From the NCBI GenBank assembly GCA_947567585.1, contig CANONE010000054.1:1-13175 (forward strand): a stretch of 13,175 nt of DNA, given 5' to 3'. The position numbers and the translations under genes were made by a program. A model generated the notes under the pieces. It saw nothing but the letters and a program-made list of their open reading frames with translations. It had not been told where the DNA came from and did no database searches. Shown piece after piece: positions 1 through 6,617 of the stretch (within the stretch, counting starts at the first letter, position 1; every line of letters begins with the position of its first letter). This stretch comes from an uncultured Clostridia bacterium (lineage in GTDB: Bacteria; Bacillota; Clostridia; Oscillospirales; Acutalibacteraceae).

Positions 1-334
1 CAAAGGGAATGGCGATAATCTTTTCGTCCTCCTTGCCGCTGTCGTCCATGATAATCACCCCAATGGGGTAGCACCGCACCAGGGACATGGGGATAATGTT
101 TTCCGAACAGAGCACCAGCACGTCCAGCGGGTCTCCGTCATTGGCGTAGGTGCGGGGAATAAAGCCATAGTTGGCGGGATAGTGCGTGGAGGTGTAAAGC
201 ACCCGGTCCAGCTTCAGCAGGCCGGTCTCCTTGTCCATTTCATACTTTGACTTGCTGCCCTTGCTGATCTCAATGACAGCGTAAAAGTCGTCGGCCTTAA
301 TACGCTTGGGAGAAATGTCATGCCAAATGTTCAT
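1..334 (-). CDS. ppa: Inorganic pyrophosphatase, family I (partial, C-terminus beyond the window)
   Basis: Soluble family I pyrophosphatase: hydrolyses pyrophosphate to two phosphates in the cytoplasm, pulling biosynthetic reactions forward. About 111 N-terminal residues are visible; the family is usually about 170-210 residues, so the C-terminal part lies past the left edge. The start reads MNIWHDISP. Recognisable family signatures are KYEMDKETG (substrate and metal side), the HYPANYGFIPRT stretch, and the acidic metal-binding motif DGDPLDVLVL, all in the expected order. The ATG at 332-334 is preceded by AAGAAGG (342-348, minus strand) at 7 nt, which supports the start. It is transcribed away from the YlmC/YmxH-family gene. 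Identity is clear; only completeness is limited by the window. Confidence 0.95.
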   Translation of the reverse strand, partial: MNIWHDISPKRIKADDFYAVIEISKGSKSKYEMDKETGLLKLDRVLYTSTHYPANYGFIPRTYANDGDPLDVLVLCSENIIPMSLVRCYPIGVIIMDDSGKEDEKIIAIPF

Positions 335-363
335 GTAGACGCCTTCTTTCTTTTTATATATGT

Positions 364-392
364 AGAATAAGAGGGAACAGGGCTTCCCCCAA
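364..392 (-). promoter_or_regulatory. Candidate sigma-A promoter for ppa
   Basis: On the minus strand, TTGGGG (387-392) and TATTCT (364-369) are separated by exactly 17 nt. The predicted transcript start is about 20-25 nt before the ppa start codon, just ahead of its ribosome binding site. The -35 is poor, so this is a positional candidate only. Confidence 0.3.
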
Positions 393-501
393 ACTCTCTC
401 TTGATATTCCCGCCAACAGTTATGAAAAAGCGAATGCATTCATAGCATATAGTCAGAACCGCCGCCCACGGCACTCTTGGCGGCAGCATATATGCAGGCA
501 T

Positions 502-517
502 ATACGCTAAAGCGTAT
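502..517 (+). repeat. Small inverted repeat just before the YlmC/YmxH-family ribosome binding site
   Basis: Arms ATACGCT (502-508) and AGCGTAT (511-517) are perfectly complementary around two A bases. A separate 10-bp palindrome, GCATATATGC, lies at 486-495. Both sit between any promoter and the AAAGGAGG at 522-529. They could be an operator or a leader hairpin; no regulator is identified. Confidence 0.5.
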
Positions 518-536
518 CCCGAAAGGAGGAAATACT

Positions 537-827
537 GTGAGCTGTAGGATGGCTGATTTACGCAGCAAAGAGGTGGTCAGCGTCAAAGACGGCGGCCGCC
601 TGGGCTTTGTCTGCGACCTGGAAATGGACGTGGATACCGCCGCCATTACCGCGCTGGTGGTCTACGGGCGCTCCCGCCTGTTTGGGCTTTTGGGCCGGGA
701 GCCGGACACCGTCATCCCCTGGAAAGAGGTGGAAATGATCGGCGGAGACATCGTCCTGGTAAACTGCCCCGCTCCGCCCCGGACCCAGGGGCTGCTCAGC
801 AAGCTCTGGGAAAAGTGGCTGGGATAA
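537..827 (+). CDS. YlmC/YmxH family sporulation protein (PRC-barrel domain)
   Basis: A 96-residue protein matching the YlmC/YmxH family of endospore-forming Firmicutes. It opens (V/M)SCRMADLRSKEVV, continues with GGRLGFVCDLEMD, and has RLFGLLGREPDTVIPW followed by IGGDIVLV, the family's PRC-barrel pattern. Members are small predicted cytoplasmic proteins linked to sporulation by name and distribution; the molecular role is not established. The GTG at 537 is chosen over the in-frame ATG at 477: AAAGGAGG (522-529) sits 7 nt upstream of the GTG, and the family begins at the MSCR position, whereas the extra 20 residues from 477 match nothing I know. The gene is alone in its direction, divergent from ppa and convergent with the patatin gene 48 nt downstream. 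A possible sporulation-type promoter upstream is too weak to assert. Confidence 0.9.
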   Translation: MSCRMADLRSKEVVSVKDGGRLGFVCDLEMDVDTAAITALVVYGRSRLFGLLGREPDTVIPWKEVEMIGGDIVLVNCPAPPRTQGLLSKLWEKWLG

Positions 828-875
828 AGCCAAAACAACCGCCGCCCGCTTACCGCAGGCAATGCCTTAGGACTC

Positions 876-1733
876 TTAAAGCAAGCCCAGATACTCCCGC
901 AAAGCCGGCATGGCTTTACGGCAGGCTTCCACGCCGGTGTCGTACAGGGCCTGAAGCTTTGCCGTATCCTTTTCCGTGCGGGTAACGGTTACGGGCTCCG
1001 GCGGGCGGATGACGAATATCTTGCCCTGGGCTTCCAGACGGTCTATCTCGTCCATCTCGGCGTTGTAATGCCGGGGAACATTGAGAATGGCCCGCACCAG
1101 CTCCGGATATTTACGGTACACCTGGGCGTACACCCGGGCGGCGGGCCGGGAAACCGGTTCCTTCCGGTAACCGTGCTCCCGGGTGGTAACCACCACCACC
1201 TTGCCGTACCCTTCCTCCAGGGGTTTTCCGTAGGGCACGGACACCGCCAAGCCGCCGTCCAAATAGGGCTGTCCCTCTACCTGAACAATAGGCGACAGCA
1301 GCGGCAGGCTGGCGCTGGCCCGAATGGCGGCATAGATGTCCCCGGCGGTACTCTTTTCAAAATATTCCGCCTGTCCGCTGCGGCAGTTGGCCGCTACGGC
1401 GGTAAACTGGCAGGGAGATTGGATAAACGCCTCCCGGTCCAAGGGGACCAGGGTATCGCTGATCTCGCCAAACAGAAAATCGAAGTTGAAAATGCTCCGG
1501 TGGCGGATCAAGCTGCGCATTCCCATATAGCGGGGATCGTTGACATATTCTAGGTTAATCCGCGCTGTGCGGCCCTTTTGGCCGGAGACAAAGTTTACGC
1601 CTGTAAAGGCCCCGGCCGACACGCCGAAAACCCCGTCGTATCCAATGCCCTCTTCCAGCATAAGGTCGGTGACCCCGGCGGAAAACAAGCACCGCAGGGA
1701 TCCGCCCTCCAGGGCCAAAGCTTTTCTATCCAA
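876..1733 (-). CDS. Patatin-like phospholipase family protein (YjjU-like)
   Basis: A 285-residue patatin-fold lipid acyl hydrolase. The serine-aspartate dyad is visible: nucleophile Ser39 in GVSAG (37-41) and Asp159 in DGG (159-161). The oxyanion-hole glycines lie in LEGGSLRCLFSAGV (8-21). The order GGxxR, GxSxG, ASASLPLLSP, DGG fits the bacterial YjjU-type subgroup, which carries a C-terminal extension beyond the patatin domain. No signal peptide or membrane segment is apparent, so it is probably cytosolic or peripheral; the substrate is unknown. The start is a TTG at 1731-1733 because AAGGAGG lies 8 nt before it and the patatin fold begins right after (DRKALALEGG). An upstream ATG at 1854-1856 would add 41 residues unlike the family. 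The gene follows the oxidoreductase gene on the same strand after about 200 nt, so co-transcription is possible but not shown. Confidence 0.88.
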   Translation of the reverse strand: MDRKALALEGGSLRCLFSAGVTDLMLEEGIGYDGVFGVSAGAFTGVNFVSGQKGRTARINLEYVNDPRYMGMRSLIRHRSIFNFDFLFGEISDTLVPLDREAFIQSPCQFTAVAANCRSGQAEYFEKSTAGDIYAAIRASASLPLLSPIVQVEGQPYLDGGLAVSVPYGKPLEEGYGKVVVVTTREHGYRKEPVSRPAARVYAQVYRKYPELVRAILNVPRHYNAEMDEIDRLEAQGKIFVIRPPEPVTVTRTEKDTAKLQALYDTGVEACRKAMPALREYLGLL

Positions 1734-1935
1734 TGGAATCTCCTCCTTATTCTGAACGCTGTATGCAAAGACCGCTAAAGAAAGCGGCGGCATTCGCTGC
1801 GCGAAGTCATGAAAGCTTTTATTCTGCGGCCGAAGCGGAAAGCCCCTGTTTTTCAAGGGCGGCTGCGGCTGATAGGTATTTTCTCATCGTACCCATTGTT
1901 TTATTACGGCCACACACGCAAAACCTCTGGAAACG

Positions 1936-2901
1936 TCAAGAATGGGAAACCCCGCCAAGAATTTCATCCACCCGGCGGGCAAACTCCACATTATCCGCAA
2001 GGGGGATCAGCGGGCTTTCCTGGGCGCCCTGGCGCAGCAGTTCCACGAAATGCGCGATCTCATGGACAAATCCCTCTTCCTCCGGGTCCTGAAAGCTCTC
2101 CAAAAGCTGGCCTTGGTTATTGTAGAGCTCCGCTGTCCGGCAGCCGTAAAACCGCGGATGGCGGATATAGCCCTCCGGGCCGCTGATGATGGCGGCGTCA
2201 TCCAGGCGGCCGGCAATGGAAGCCGTACAGGCCGCGATAGTCCGGGGATATTCCAGCGTCATGTGGACCGTAGCATCCACGCCGGTGATTCCCCGAAGCA
2301 CAGCGGAGGAAAACCCTTTGGGGGGAGCGTCCATCAGTCCGGTAACATATTGATAGGGATACACGCCTACGTCCAGCAACGCGCCGCCTCCCAGCTGGGG
2401 ATTCCACAGCCTGCCGGCAGGGTCGGGCCGGGAGGGAAAGCACATGGCCGCCTGGATCAGGCCCGCTTCCCCGATACGGCCTGCCCGCATCCACTCCTTG
2501 GCCTTCTGGTACGCGGGCAGGGTGCGGGTCCAAAAAGCCTCCATTGTCAGAACGCCCTTTTCACGGGCCAGCCGGACTGTCTCCTGGGCCTCCTGCCAAT
2601 TTGTAAAAAAAGGCTTTTCACAGAGGACCGGCTTTCCCTCTCGTATGCAATCCTGCGCAGCCGCGGCATGAGCCGTATGGACAGTGGCAATATAGACCGC
2701 CTGCACCTGGCCGTCTTCCATAAGCGCCTGGTAGCTCCCATAGGCCCGGGAGGCTCCATACTGCCGGGCAAAGCCCTGGGCCCGGGGAAGCTCTCGGGCG
2801 GCGCAGGCATAGAGCTCCGCAGCGGGAGACTTGGCCAGCGCTTTTGCGAACCTGGCGGCAATCGCCCCGCAGCCAATAATACCGAAGCGGATTTTTTCCA
2901 T
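1936..2901 (-). CDS. Gfo/Idh/MocA family NAD(P)-dependent oxidoreductase
   Basis: A 321-residue oxidoreductase with an N-terminal Rossmann fold and a C-terminal alpha/beta substrate domain. The dinucleotide-binding motif is GIIGCGAIA (7-15), the signature EKP is at 95-97, and the substrate-domain motif GGGALLDVGVYPYQY (171-185) carries the conserved Asp177 and Tyr181. The stretches EAFWTR and LWNPQLGGG resemble the dihydrodiol dehydrogenase/sugar dehydrogenase branch, but the substrate cannot be read from sequence. Length is normal for the family. The ATG at 2899-2901 is preferred over the GTG at 2908-2910, because AGAGGTG (2908-2914) lies 6 nt upstream of the ATG and overlaps the GTG. It is divergent from the AAC(3)-family gene and has its own promoter at 2930-2958. 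Confidence 0.9.
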   Translation of the reverse strand: MEKIRFGIIGCGAIAARFAKALAKSPAAELYACAARELPRAQGFARQYGASRAYGSYQALMEDGQVQAVYIATVHTAHAAAAQDCIREGKPVLCEKPFFTNWQEAQETVRLAREKGVLTMEAFWTRTLPAYQKAKEWMRAGRIGEAGLIQAAMCFPSRPDPAGRLWNPQLGGGALLDVGVYPYQYVTGLMDAPPKGFSSAVLRGITGVDATVHMTLEYPRTIAACTASIAGRLDDAAIISGPEGYIRHPRFYGCRTAELYNNQGQLLESFQDPEEEGFVHEIAHFVELLRQGAQESPLIPLADNVEFARRVDEILGGVSHS

Positions 2902-2929
2902 GAAATTCACCTCTCATCTATTTTCAAAT

Positions 2930-2958
2930 AGCATATCACATCCGCCCTCAAAAAGCAA
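2930..2958 (-). promoter_or_regulatory. Sigma-A promoter with extended -10 for the Gfo/Idh/MocA gene
   Basis: Minus-strand TTGCTT (2953-2958) and TATGCT (2930-2935) are 17 nt apart. The -10 is preceded by TGA, giving the extended form TGATATGCT. The predicted transcript start lies about 20 nt before the start codon. The core TGTGATATGCT resembles the PIG-V gene promoter core TGTGATATACT at 8085-8094. Confidence 0.65.
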
Positions 2959-2962
2959 TCCT

Positions 2963-3055
2963 CCTTAAGGACGCGGGGGCTTTCCCGCTATACCCCGCCG
3001 CCTCTGCAAAACCTGCCTTCACAGGCGGAGGCCGTCCCCGTACGGTTTGCTGTAC
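2963..3055 (+). repeat. Hairpin-rich intergenic repeat, degenerate copy D
   Basis: This begins with CCTTAAGG (2963-2970) and ACGCGGGGGCTTT, like the other copies. The first hairpin is shortened (GCGGG at 2973-2977 with CCCGC at 2984-2988). A second stem pairs GCCTCTGC (3000-3007) with GCGGAGGC (3025-3032), with one G-T wobble. A third pairs GTACGG (3040-3045) with CTGTAC (3050-3055). It lies between two divergent promoters. Assignment to the family rests on the CCTTAAGG/GCGGGGGC end only. Confidence 0.5.
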
Positions 3056-3078
3056 CATGCAAAAAAAGTAAAAAACGC

Positions 3079-3107
3079 TTGATTTTGCTCTCGTAATTTG
3101 TTATGAT
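3079..3107 (+). promoter_or_regulatory. Strong sigma-A promoter for the AAC(3)-family gene
   Basis: TTGATT (3079-3084) and TATGAT (3102-3107) are separated by 17 nt, preceded by an A-rich stretch (3061-3075) that could act as an UP element. The gene starts 49 nt after the -10. This is one of the best promoter matches in the window. Confidence 0.75.
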
Positions 3108-3155
3108 GAAGTCCTCCACCGGGGGAGAGCATTTTACACAAAGGAGAGCTGGTCT

Positions 3156-3911
3156 ATGTCAAATCATATGTCCGAATTTACTAAATTATTGCAGGACCTG
3201 CGCGCTATCGGAATTTGTCCGGGAGACGCGGTGCTGGTGCATTCCTCTATGAAAGCTTTGGGTACCGGCTTGACCCCGGATCAGGTCATTGACTGCCTTC
3301 AGGAGGCTGTGGGGCCGGCGGGCACCTTGCTGTTCCCAGCCCTGACCTATGAAAACGTCAATCCCCAGAACCCCGTGTTTGACTCCAATGCTTCGGAGCC
3401 CTGCATCGGCCTGCTGCCCCGGGTATTCTGGAAGCGCCCCGGCGTAGAACGCAGCGAAAACCCCACCCACTCCGTATGCGCCTGGGGGCGGCTGGCCCAC
3501 CGGCTGACTGTGGGCCACGCCATGGACGACACGGCGGTGGGCCCCCATTCCCCCTTTATGCTGCTGCCTGTAGTGGGCGGAAAGCTGCTGTTTATCGGCG
3601 ACGTGCTCCATGCCTGCACGTTTATGCACGGCGTCGAGGGAATTGTACAGCCCCCCTACATAAAGCCCACAAGCCCCTGTGTCTATACCGTCAATGGCCA
3701 GAAACGTGCCTTTATAGGCACCAACGATTTTGGCTGGGGCTCGGAATTCCAGCGCGCCGGGGATATTCTGGAAGAGCCGGATATAAAGCGTGGAAAGCTC
3801 CTGGCGGCAGACTCCACCCTCATCGACTCCCGGGCCCTTTTGGCCTGCGCGCTGGCGGAAATGCGCAGCAATCCCTACGCGTTTGTAACTGATATTTCTA
3901 AGTGGATCTAG
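3156..3911 (+). CDS. AAC(3) family N-acetyltransferase
   Basis: A 251-residue member of the aminoglycoside 3-N-acetyltransferase (antibiotic_NAT) family, which transfers acetyl from acetyl-CoA to an amine. Conserved blocks appear in order: VLVHSSMKALG (26-36), ENPTHSVCAWG (101-111), GPHSPFMLL (129-137), and FIGDVLHACTFMHGVEG (146-162) with the family's His158 and Glu161. Length is near the family norm (about 260-280). Many Firmicutes chromosomes carry such genes (YokD-like) without proven aminoglycoside resistance, so the substrate is left open. The start ATG at 3156 has AAGGAG (3141-3146) 9 nt upstream. It is a single-gene unit with its own strong promoter and a bidirectional terminator; no transposase or integron feature is nearby, which argues for a resident gene. 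Confidence 0.88.
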   Translation: MSNHMSEFTKLLQDLRAIGICPGDAVLVHSSMKALGTGLTPDQVIDCLQEAVGPAGTLLFPALTYENVNPQNPVFDSNASEPCIGLLPRVFWKRPGVERSENPTHSVCAWGRLAHRLTVGHAMDDTAVGPHSPFMLLPVVGGKLLFIGDVLHACTFMHGVEGIVQPPYIKPTSPCVYTVNGQKRAFIGTNDFGWGSEFQRAGDILEEPDIKRGKLLAADSTLIDSRALLACALAEMRSNPYAFVTDISKWI

Positions 3912-3923
3912 CTATGAGAGCCA

Positions 3924-3952
3924 AAAACTGCGGGACTCTGTCCCGCAGTTTT
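3924..3952. terminator. Bidirectional intrinsic terminator between the AAC(3)-family gene and cysS
   Basis: A perfect 13-bp stem: arm 3924-3936 (AAAACTGCGGGAC) pairs with arm 3940-3952 around a TCT loop. T-rich sequence follows on the plus strand (TTTTGCTTT) and also on the minus strand (TTTTTGG). It lies 12 nt after the AAC(3)-family stop and 13 nt after the cysS stop on the other strand, so it should serve both convergent genes. Confidence 0.9.
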
Positions 3953-3965
3953 GCTTTATGCAGAT

Positions 3966-5375
3966 TCAGCTTTCAATATGCCACTCCACGCCCTGGGGGG
4001 TGTCCTTCACAACCACATGCAGCGCGGCCAGCTGGTCCCGGATGGCGTCGGCGGCGGGCCAGTCCTTAGCCTTGCGGGCCTGGGCCCGCTGCTGAATAAG
4101 CGCCTCTATCTTCTCCGCCAGCTCAGGCGGCGCCTGGGGCTCCGCCGGCTTCTCCCCGGCGACCAGCAGGTCCAAGGAGAGCACCTGGTCAAAGTCCCCG
4201 GCCAAAAAGCGCTTGCTGGCGTCGGAAAGCTCCGATTTCAGCATGTCATACAGCGCCGTAAGGGCCTGGGAGGTGTTCAGGTCGTTGTCCAGGGCGGCTC
4301 GAAACTTTTCCTGATAGGGCTTTACAGCCTCCTGGTCCGGTTGGCCTTCTTTAGAAAGCGCGGCAATGCGGGCCGTCAATTTCTGATACGCCTGGGCGGC
4401 GTTATCTAGGCTGTCAAAGGAGAACACCAGCGGCTTGCGGTAGTGGGATTGTAGACAGAACAGCCGGTACGCCAGGGGATTATACCCCTTTTCCTCCAGC
4501 AGGGACACGGTCAGCTTCGCGCCCTTTGACTTACTGATCTTTCCGGCCACATCATTTAAGTGGAGAATGTGAAACCAATACCTGCACCAGGGGTGCCCCA
4601 AATAGGCTTCGCTCTGGGCGATTTCATTGGTATGGTGGGGAAAGGCGTTGTCAATGCCGCCGCAGTGAATATCCAGGTATTCCCCTAAATGCTTGATGCT
4701 GATGGCCGAGCACTCAATGTGCCAGCCAGGGTATCCCACGCCCCAGGGGCTATCCCACTTCAGCTCCTGGTCCTCAAACTTAGACTTGGTAAACCACAGC
4801 ACAAAGTCTGTTTTGTTCCGCTTGTTCTCGTCCGCCTCCACGCCCTCCCGGACGCCCACCGCCAGGTCCTCGGCGCTCTGGTTGCCGAAAACATAGTAGC
4901 TGGGGAGCCTTGCCGTGTCAAAGTAGACGTTTCCCCCCGCCAGGTAGGCATAGCCCTTTTCCAGCAAAGCGGAGACCATCTCGATAAAGTCGTCAATGCA
5001 GCTGGTAGCAGGGACCACCGTGTCCGGGCGGCGAATGCGAAGCTTCTCACAATCGGCGAAAAACGCCCGCGTGTAAAACTCGGCTATCTCCATCACCGTC
5101 TTATGCTCCCGCTTAGCGCCCTTGAGCATTTTGTCTTCGCCGGTGTCCGCGTCGGAAGTGAGATGCCCCACGTCGGTGATGTTCATCACCCGGTCCACCT
5201 GATAGCCCGCATAGCCCAGGGCCTTTTCCAGCACGTCCTCCATAATGTAGGACCGCAGGTTACCGATATGCGCATAGCCGTACACTGTGGGCCCGCAGGT
5301 ATACATGCGGACCTTTCCCGGCTCATGAGGCACAAACTCCTCTTTCTTCATGGTTAACGTATTTGTCAGCTGCAT
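3966..5375 (-). CDS. cysS: Cysteine--tRNA ligase
   Basis: Class I aminoacyl-tRNA synthetase of 469 residues that activates cysteine with ATP and charges tRNA-Cys. The HIGH-type motif is HIGN (36-39) and the KMSKS-type motif is KISKS (279-283). The family's zinc ligands are present: Cys27 (MYTCGPTVY), Cys222 (HIECSAI), His247 (FPHHTNE) and Glu251. The active-site block reads YLDIHCGGIDNAFPHHTNE rather than the more common FDIHGGGxDLxFPHHENE, which places it in a divergent but, from memory, known clostridial branch. Length is typical. The ATG at 5373-5375 has AAAGGAAGG (5384-5392) 8 nt upstream. It follows cysE on the same strand after 172 nt largely occupied by repeat copy A. No cysteine T-box leader is visible. 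Confidence 0.97.
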   Translation of the reverse strand: MQLTNTLTMKKEEFVPHEPGKVRMYTCGPTVYGYAHIGNLRSYIMEDVLEKALGYAGYQVDRVMNITDVGHLTSDADTGEDKMLKGAKREHKTVMEIAEFYTRAFFADCEKLRIRRPDTVVPATSCIDDFIEMVSALLEKGYAYLAGGNVYFDTARLPSYYVFGNQSAEDLAVGVREGVEADENKRNKTDFVLWFTKSKFEDQELKWDSPWGVGYPGWHIECSAISIKHLGEYLDIHCGGIDNAFPHHTNEIAQSEAYLGHPWCRYWFHILHLNDVAGKISKSKGAKLTVSLLEEKGYNPLAYRLFCLQSHYRKPLVFSFDSLDNAAQAYQKLTARIAALSKEGQPDQEAVKPYQEKFRAALDNDLNTSQALTALYDMLKSELSDASKRFLAGDFDQVLSLDLLVAGEKPAEPQAPPELAEKIEALIQQRAQARKAKDWPAADAIRDQLAALHVVVKDTPQGVEWHIES

Positions 5376-5408
5376 ACTCGTCGCCTTCCTTTATCGTCGA
5401 TTCTGGCC

Positions 5409-5504
5409 CCTTAAGGCCGTAGGGGCTTTGCCCCTACAACCCTACCACCTTTATAAAGGTGGACGAAACTTTTTATCCGATTTCATTTTGACTTGTACAG
5501 GCAG
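5409..5504 (+). repeat. Hairpin-rich intergenic repeat, copy A (cysE-cysS spacer)
   Basis: It starts with CCTTAAGG (5409-5416). Hairpin 1 has perfect 8-bp arms GTAGGGGC (5419-5426) and GCCCCTAC (5430-5437) around TTT. Hairpin 2 is a perfect 18-bp palindrome at 5445-5462 (arms CCACCTTTA and TAAAGGTGG). A tail follows (TGGACGAAACTTTTTATCC, then through 5504). Positions 5477-5504 match 6350-6377 of copy B at 26 of 28 bases. The CCTTAAGG end lies 33 nt upstream of the cysS start on the other strand. Confidence 0.85.
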
Positions 5505-5547
5505 TCTGTGGACGCCGCAGGGGGCTGCTTTGGGTTTGTTCGCTGCG

Positions 5548-6234
5548 TCACTGGTTTTCCCCTGTGTTTTTGGCTTCGATGGACGCTACTTGCTTTTGCA
5601 GGCGTTCCAGCTCGCCCCGCAGGCGGCATAACTCCATGGAGACGGGGTCGGCCACATGGATTTGGTCCAGCTTTTTGCTGGGGGGCAGATCCGCCGCTTT
5701 CGCTGGCTCTACTTTTTGCCCGTCAATGCGCACCACCCGGGCGGGCACGCCTACGGCGGTAGCGTTGTCCGGCACGGCGTCCAGCACCACGGCCCCGGCG
5801 GCTACCCGGGCGTTGTTCCCCACCCGGAAGGGGCCTAGCACCTTGGCCCCGGCTCCTATCAGCACGTTGTCCCCCAGAGTGGGGTGCCGCTTGCCCTGGT
5901 CTTTGCCAGTGCCCCCCAAGGTCACGTTTTGGTAGATGGTGCAGTTATCGCCGATTTCCGTGGTCTCGCCGATCACCACCCCCATGCCGTGGTCAATAAA
6001 CAGCCCCCGTCCTATGGTAGCTCCGGGGTGTATCTCAATACCCGTCCTGCGCCGGGCGCTTTGGGAAATAGCCCGGGCTATAAATTTCATCCCGTGCCGC
6101 TGGAACCAGTTGGCCCGACGGTACGCCCGCACCGCCTTAAACCCAGAATAGAGAAAATACACCTCTACCCGGGACCGGGCCGCCGGGTCCCTCTGCATCA
6201 CCGCGTCTATATCTTCCCGCAATCTGTCAAACAA
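5548..6234 (-). CDS. cysE: Serine O-acetyltransferase (CysE/EpsC type)
   Basis: A 228-residue enzyme that transfers acetyl from acetyl-CoA to L-serine, giving O-acetylserine, the first step of cysteine synthesis. The N-terminal helical part (FDRLREDIDAVMQRDPAARS) is followed by the left-handed beta-helix of hexapeptide repeats from IHPGATIG (68-75) to about residue 175. Asp81-His82 of the catalytic DHGMGVVIGET motif and the GGTGKDQGKRHP loop are present. The short, early-starting form matches the EpsC group of Firmicutes. The start is taken as TTG at 6232-6234: the family begins at MFxRL, and AGAGGTG sits 6 nt upstream. A GTG at 6241-6243 is an alternative adding three residues. A longer open frame reaching 6414 runs into repeat copy B and is rejected. 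It lies upstream of cysS, as in the known cysE-cysS pairing of Firmicutes. Confidence 0.95.
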   Translation of the reverse strand: MFDRLREDIDAVMQRDPAARSRVEVYFLYSGFKAVRAYRRANWFQRHGMKFIARAISQSARRRTGIEIHPGATIGRGLFIDHGMGVVIGETTEIGDNCTIYQNVTLGGTGKDQGKRHPTLGDNVLIGAGAKVLGPFRVGNNARVAAGAVVLDAVPDNATAVGVPARVVRIDGQKVEPAKAADLPPSKKLDQIHVADPVSMELCRLRGELERLQKQVASIEAKNTGENQ

Positions 6235-6261
6235 TCCGCTCACCTCTTGGTTTGTGGGGCG

Positions 6262-6377
6262 CCTTAAGATCGCGGGGGCTCTGCCCCCGCCCCCCTGGTC
6301 AAGACACTTTTTGGGAAAAGTTTCTTGACGATCTTCAAAAACTTTTGCGCCGATTTTATTTTGACTTGTACCGGCAG
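6262..6377 (+). repeat. Hairpin-rich intergenic repeat, copy B (upstream of cysE)
   Basis: It starts CCTTAAG (6262-6268). Hairpin 1 has perfect 8-bp arms GCGGGGGC (6272-6279) and GCCCCCGC (6283-6290) around TCT. Hairpin 2 pairs GTCAAGA (6298-6304) with TCTTGAC (6323-6329), then, after a C-T mismatch, CTTTT (6307-6311) with AAAAG (6316-6320). The tail 6350-6377 is shared with copy A. The CTTAAG end lies about 28 nt upstream of the cysE start. No T-run follows the hairpins on the minus strand, so it does not look like a terminator for the cysteine genes. Confidence 0.85.
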
Positions 6378-6576
6378 CCTCTGCCCCGTGGACGAAGAAC
6401 TCTGCTGGCGGCAAGCTTTCGGACAGGTCGTCCCCCTATCATCCTATGCGCGCGTCTCTACAGAAGTTCGCCCGCGCCATCCCAACCCCCCAAAAAGCTT
6501 TCCGCGCCGCCCGCCCAGGTACCTGCGCGGACCAAACAAACCCCGGAGTAAAGTTATTGATCTTCTCGCCTGCCGG
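6378..6576. other. Non-coding spacer between repeat copies, upstream of cysE
   Basis: About 200 bases with no gene I can support. It holds a 10-bp palindrome CAGGTACCTG near 6518-6527 and a weak minus-strand promoter candidate: TTGGGA (6480-6485) and TGTAGA (6457-6462) at 17 nt. No T-box sequence for cysE was found. The whole prs-cysE gap (6235-6659) is this stretch plus flanking repeats. Confidence 0.5.
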
Positions 6577-6617
6577 CTCGGTCGGTTCGGGACGGTCCCC
6601 ACTGGGGACCCTCACCC
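6577..6617 (+). repeat. Small conserved-loop hairpin module, copy 1
   Basis: It opens with CTCGGTCGGTTCG (6577-6589), then a perfect 7-bp stem, GGTCCCC (6594-6600) with GGGGACC (6604-6610), around an ACT loop, then CTCACCC (6611-6617). The same flanks and loop recur at 11654-11697 with a different stem. It abuts the inverted repeat copy C and shares the CACCC bases with its hairpin. Confidence 0.75.

Noticed and set aside
1740..1935. Small gene or terminator between the oxidoreductase and patatin genes
   Set aside because: Only weak 4-bp stems and no good promoter pair were seen. The frames here lack ribosome binding sites and recognisable sequence.
1942..2931. Long plus-strand open frame (329 codons) opposite the oxidoreductase gene
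   Set aside because: It is fully antisense to a gene with clear family motifs, the translation shows no recognisable domain, and long antisense frames are expected at this GC content.
5409..5504. Intrinsic terminator or CRISPR-like array in the repeats
   Set aside because: On the transcribed minus strand the hairpins are not followed by T-runs. The copies are not regularly spaced direct repeats with unique spacers, and no cas gene is present.
6235..6414. N-terminal extension of cysE by 60 codons
   Set aside because: The added sequence reads through repeat copy B. The EpsC family starts at the LFDRL position, where a proper ribosome binding site precedes the TTG.
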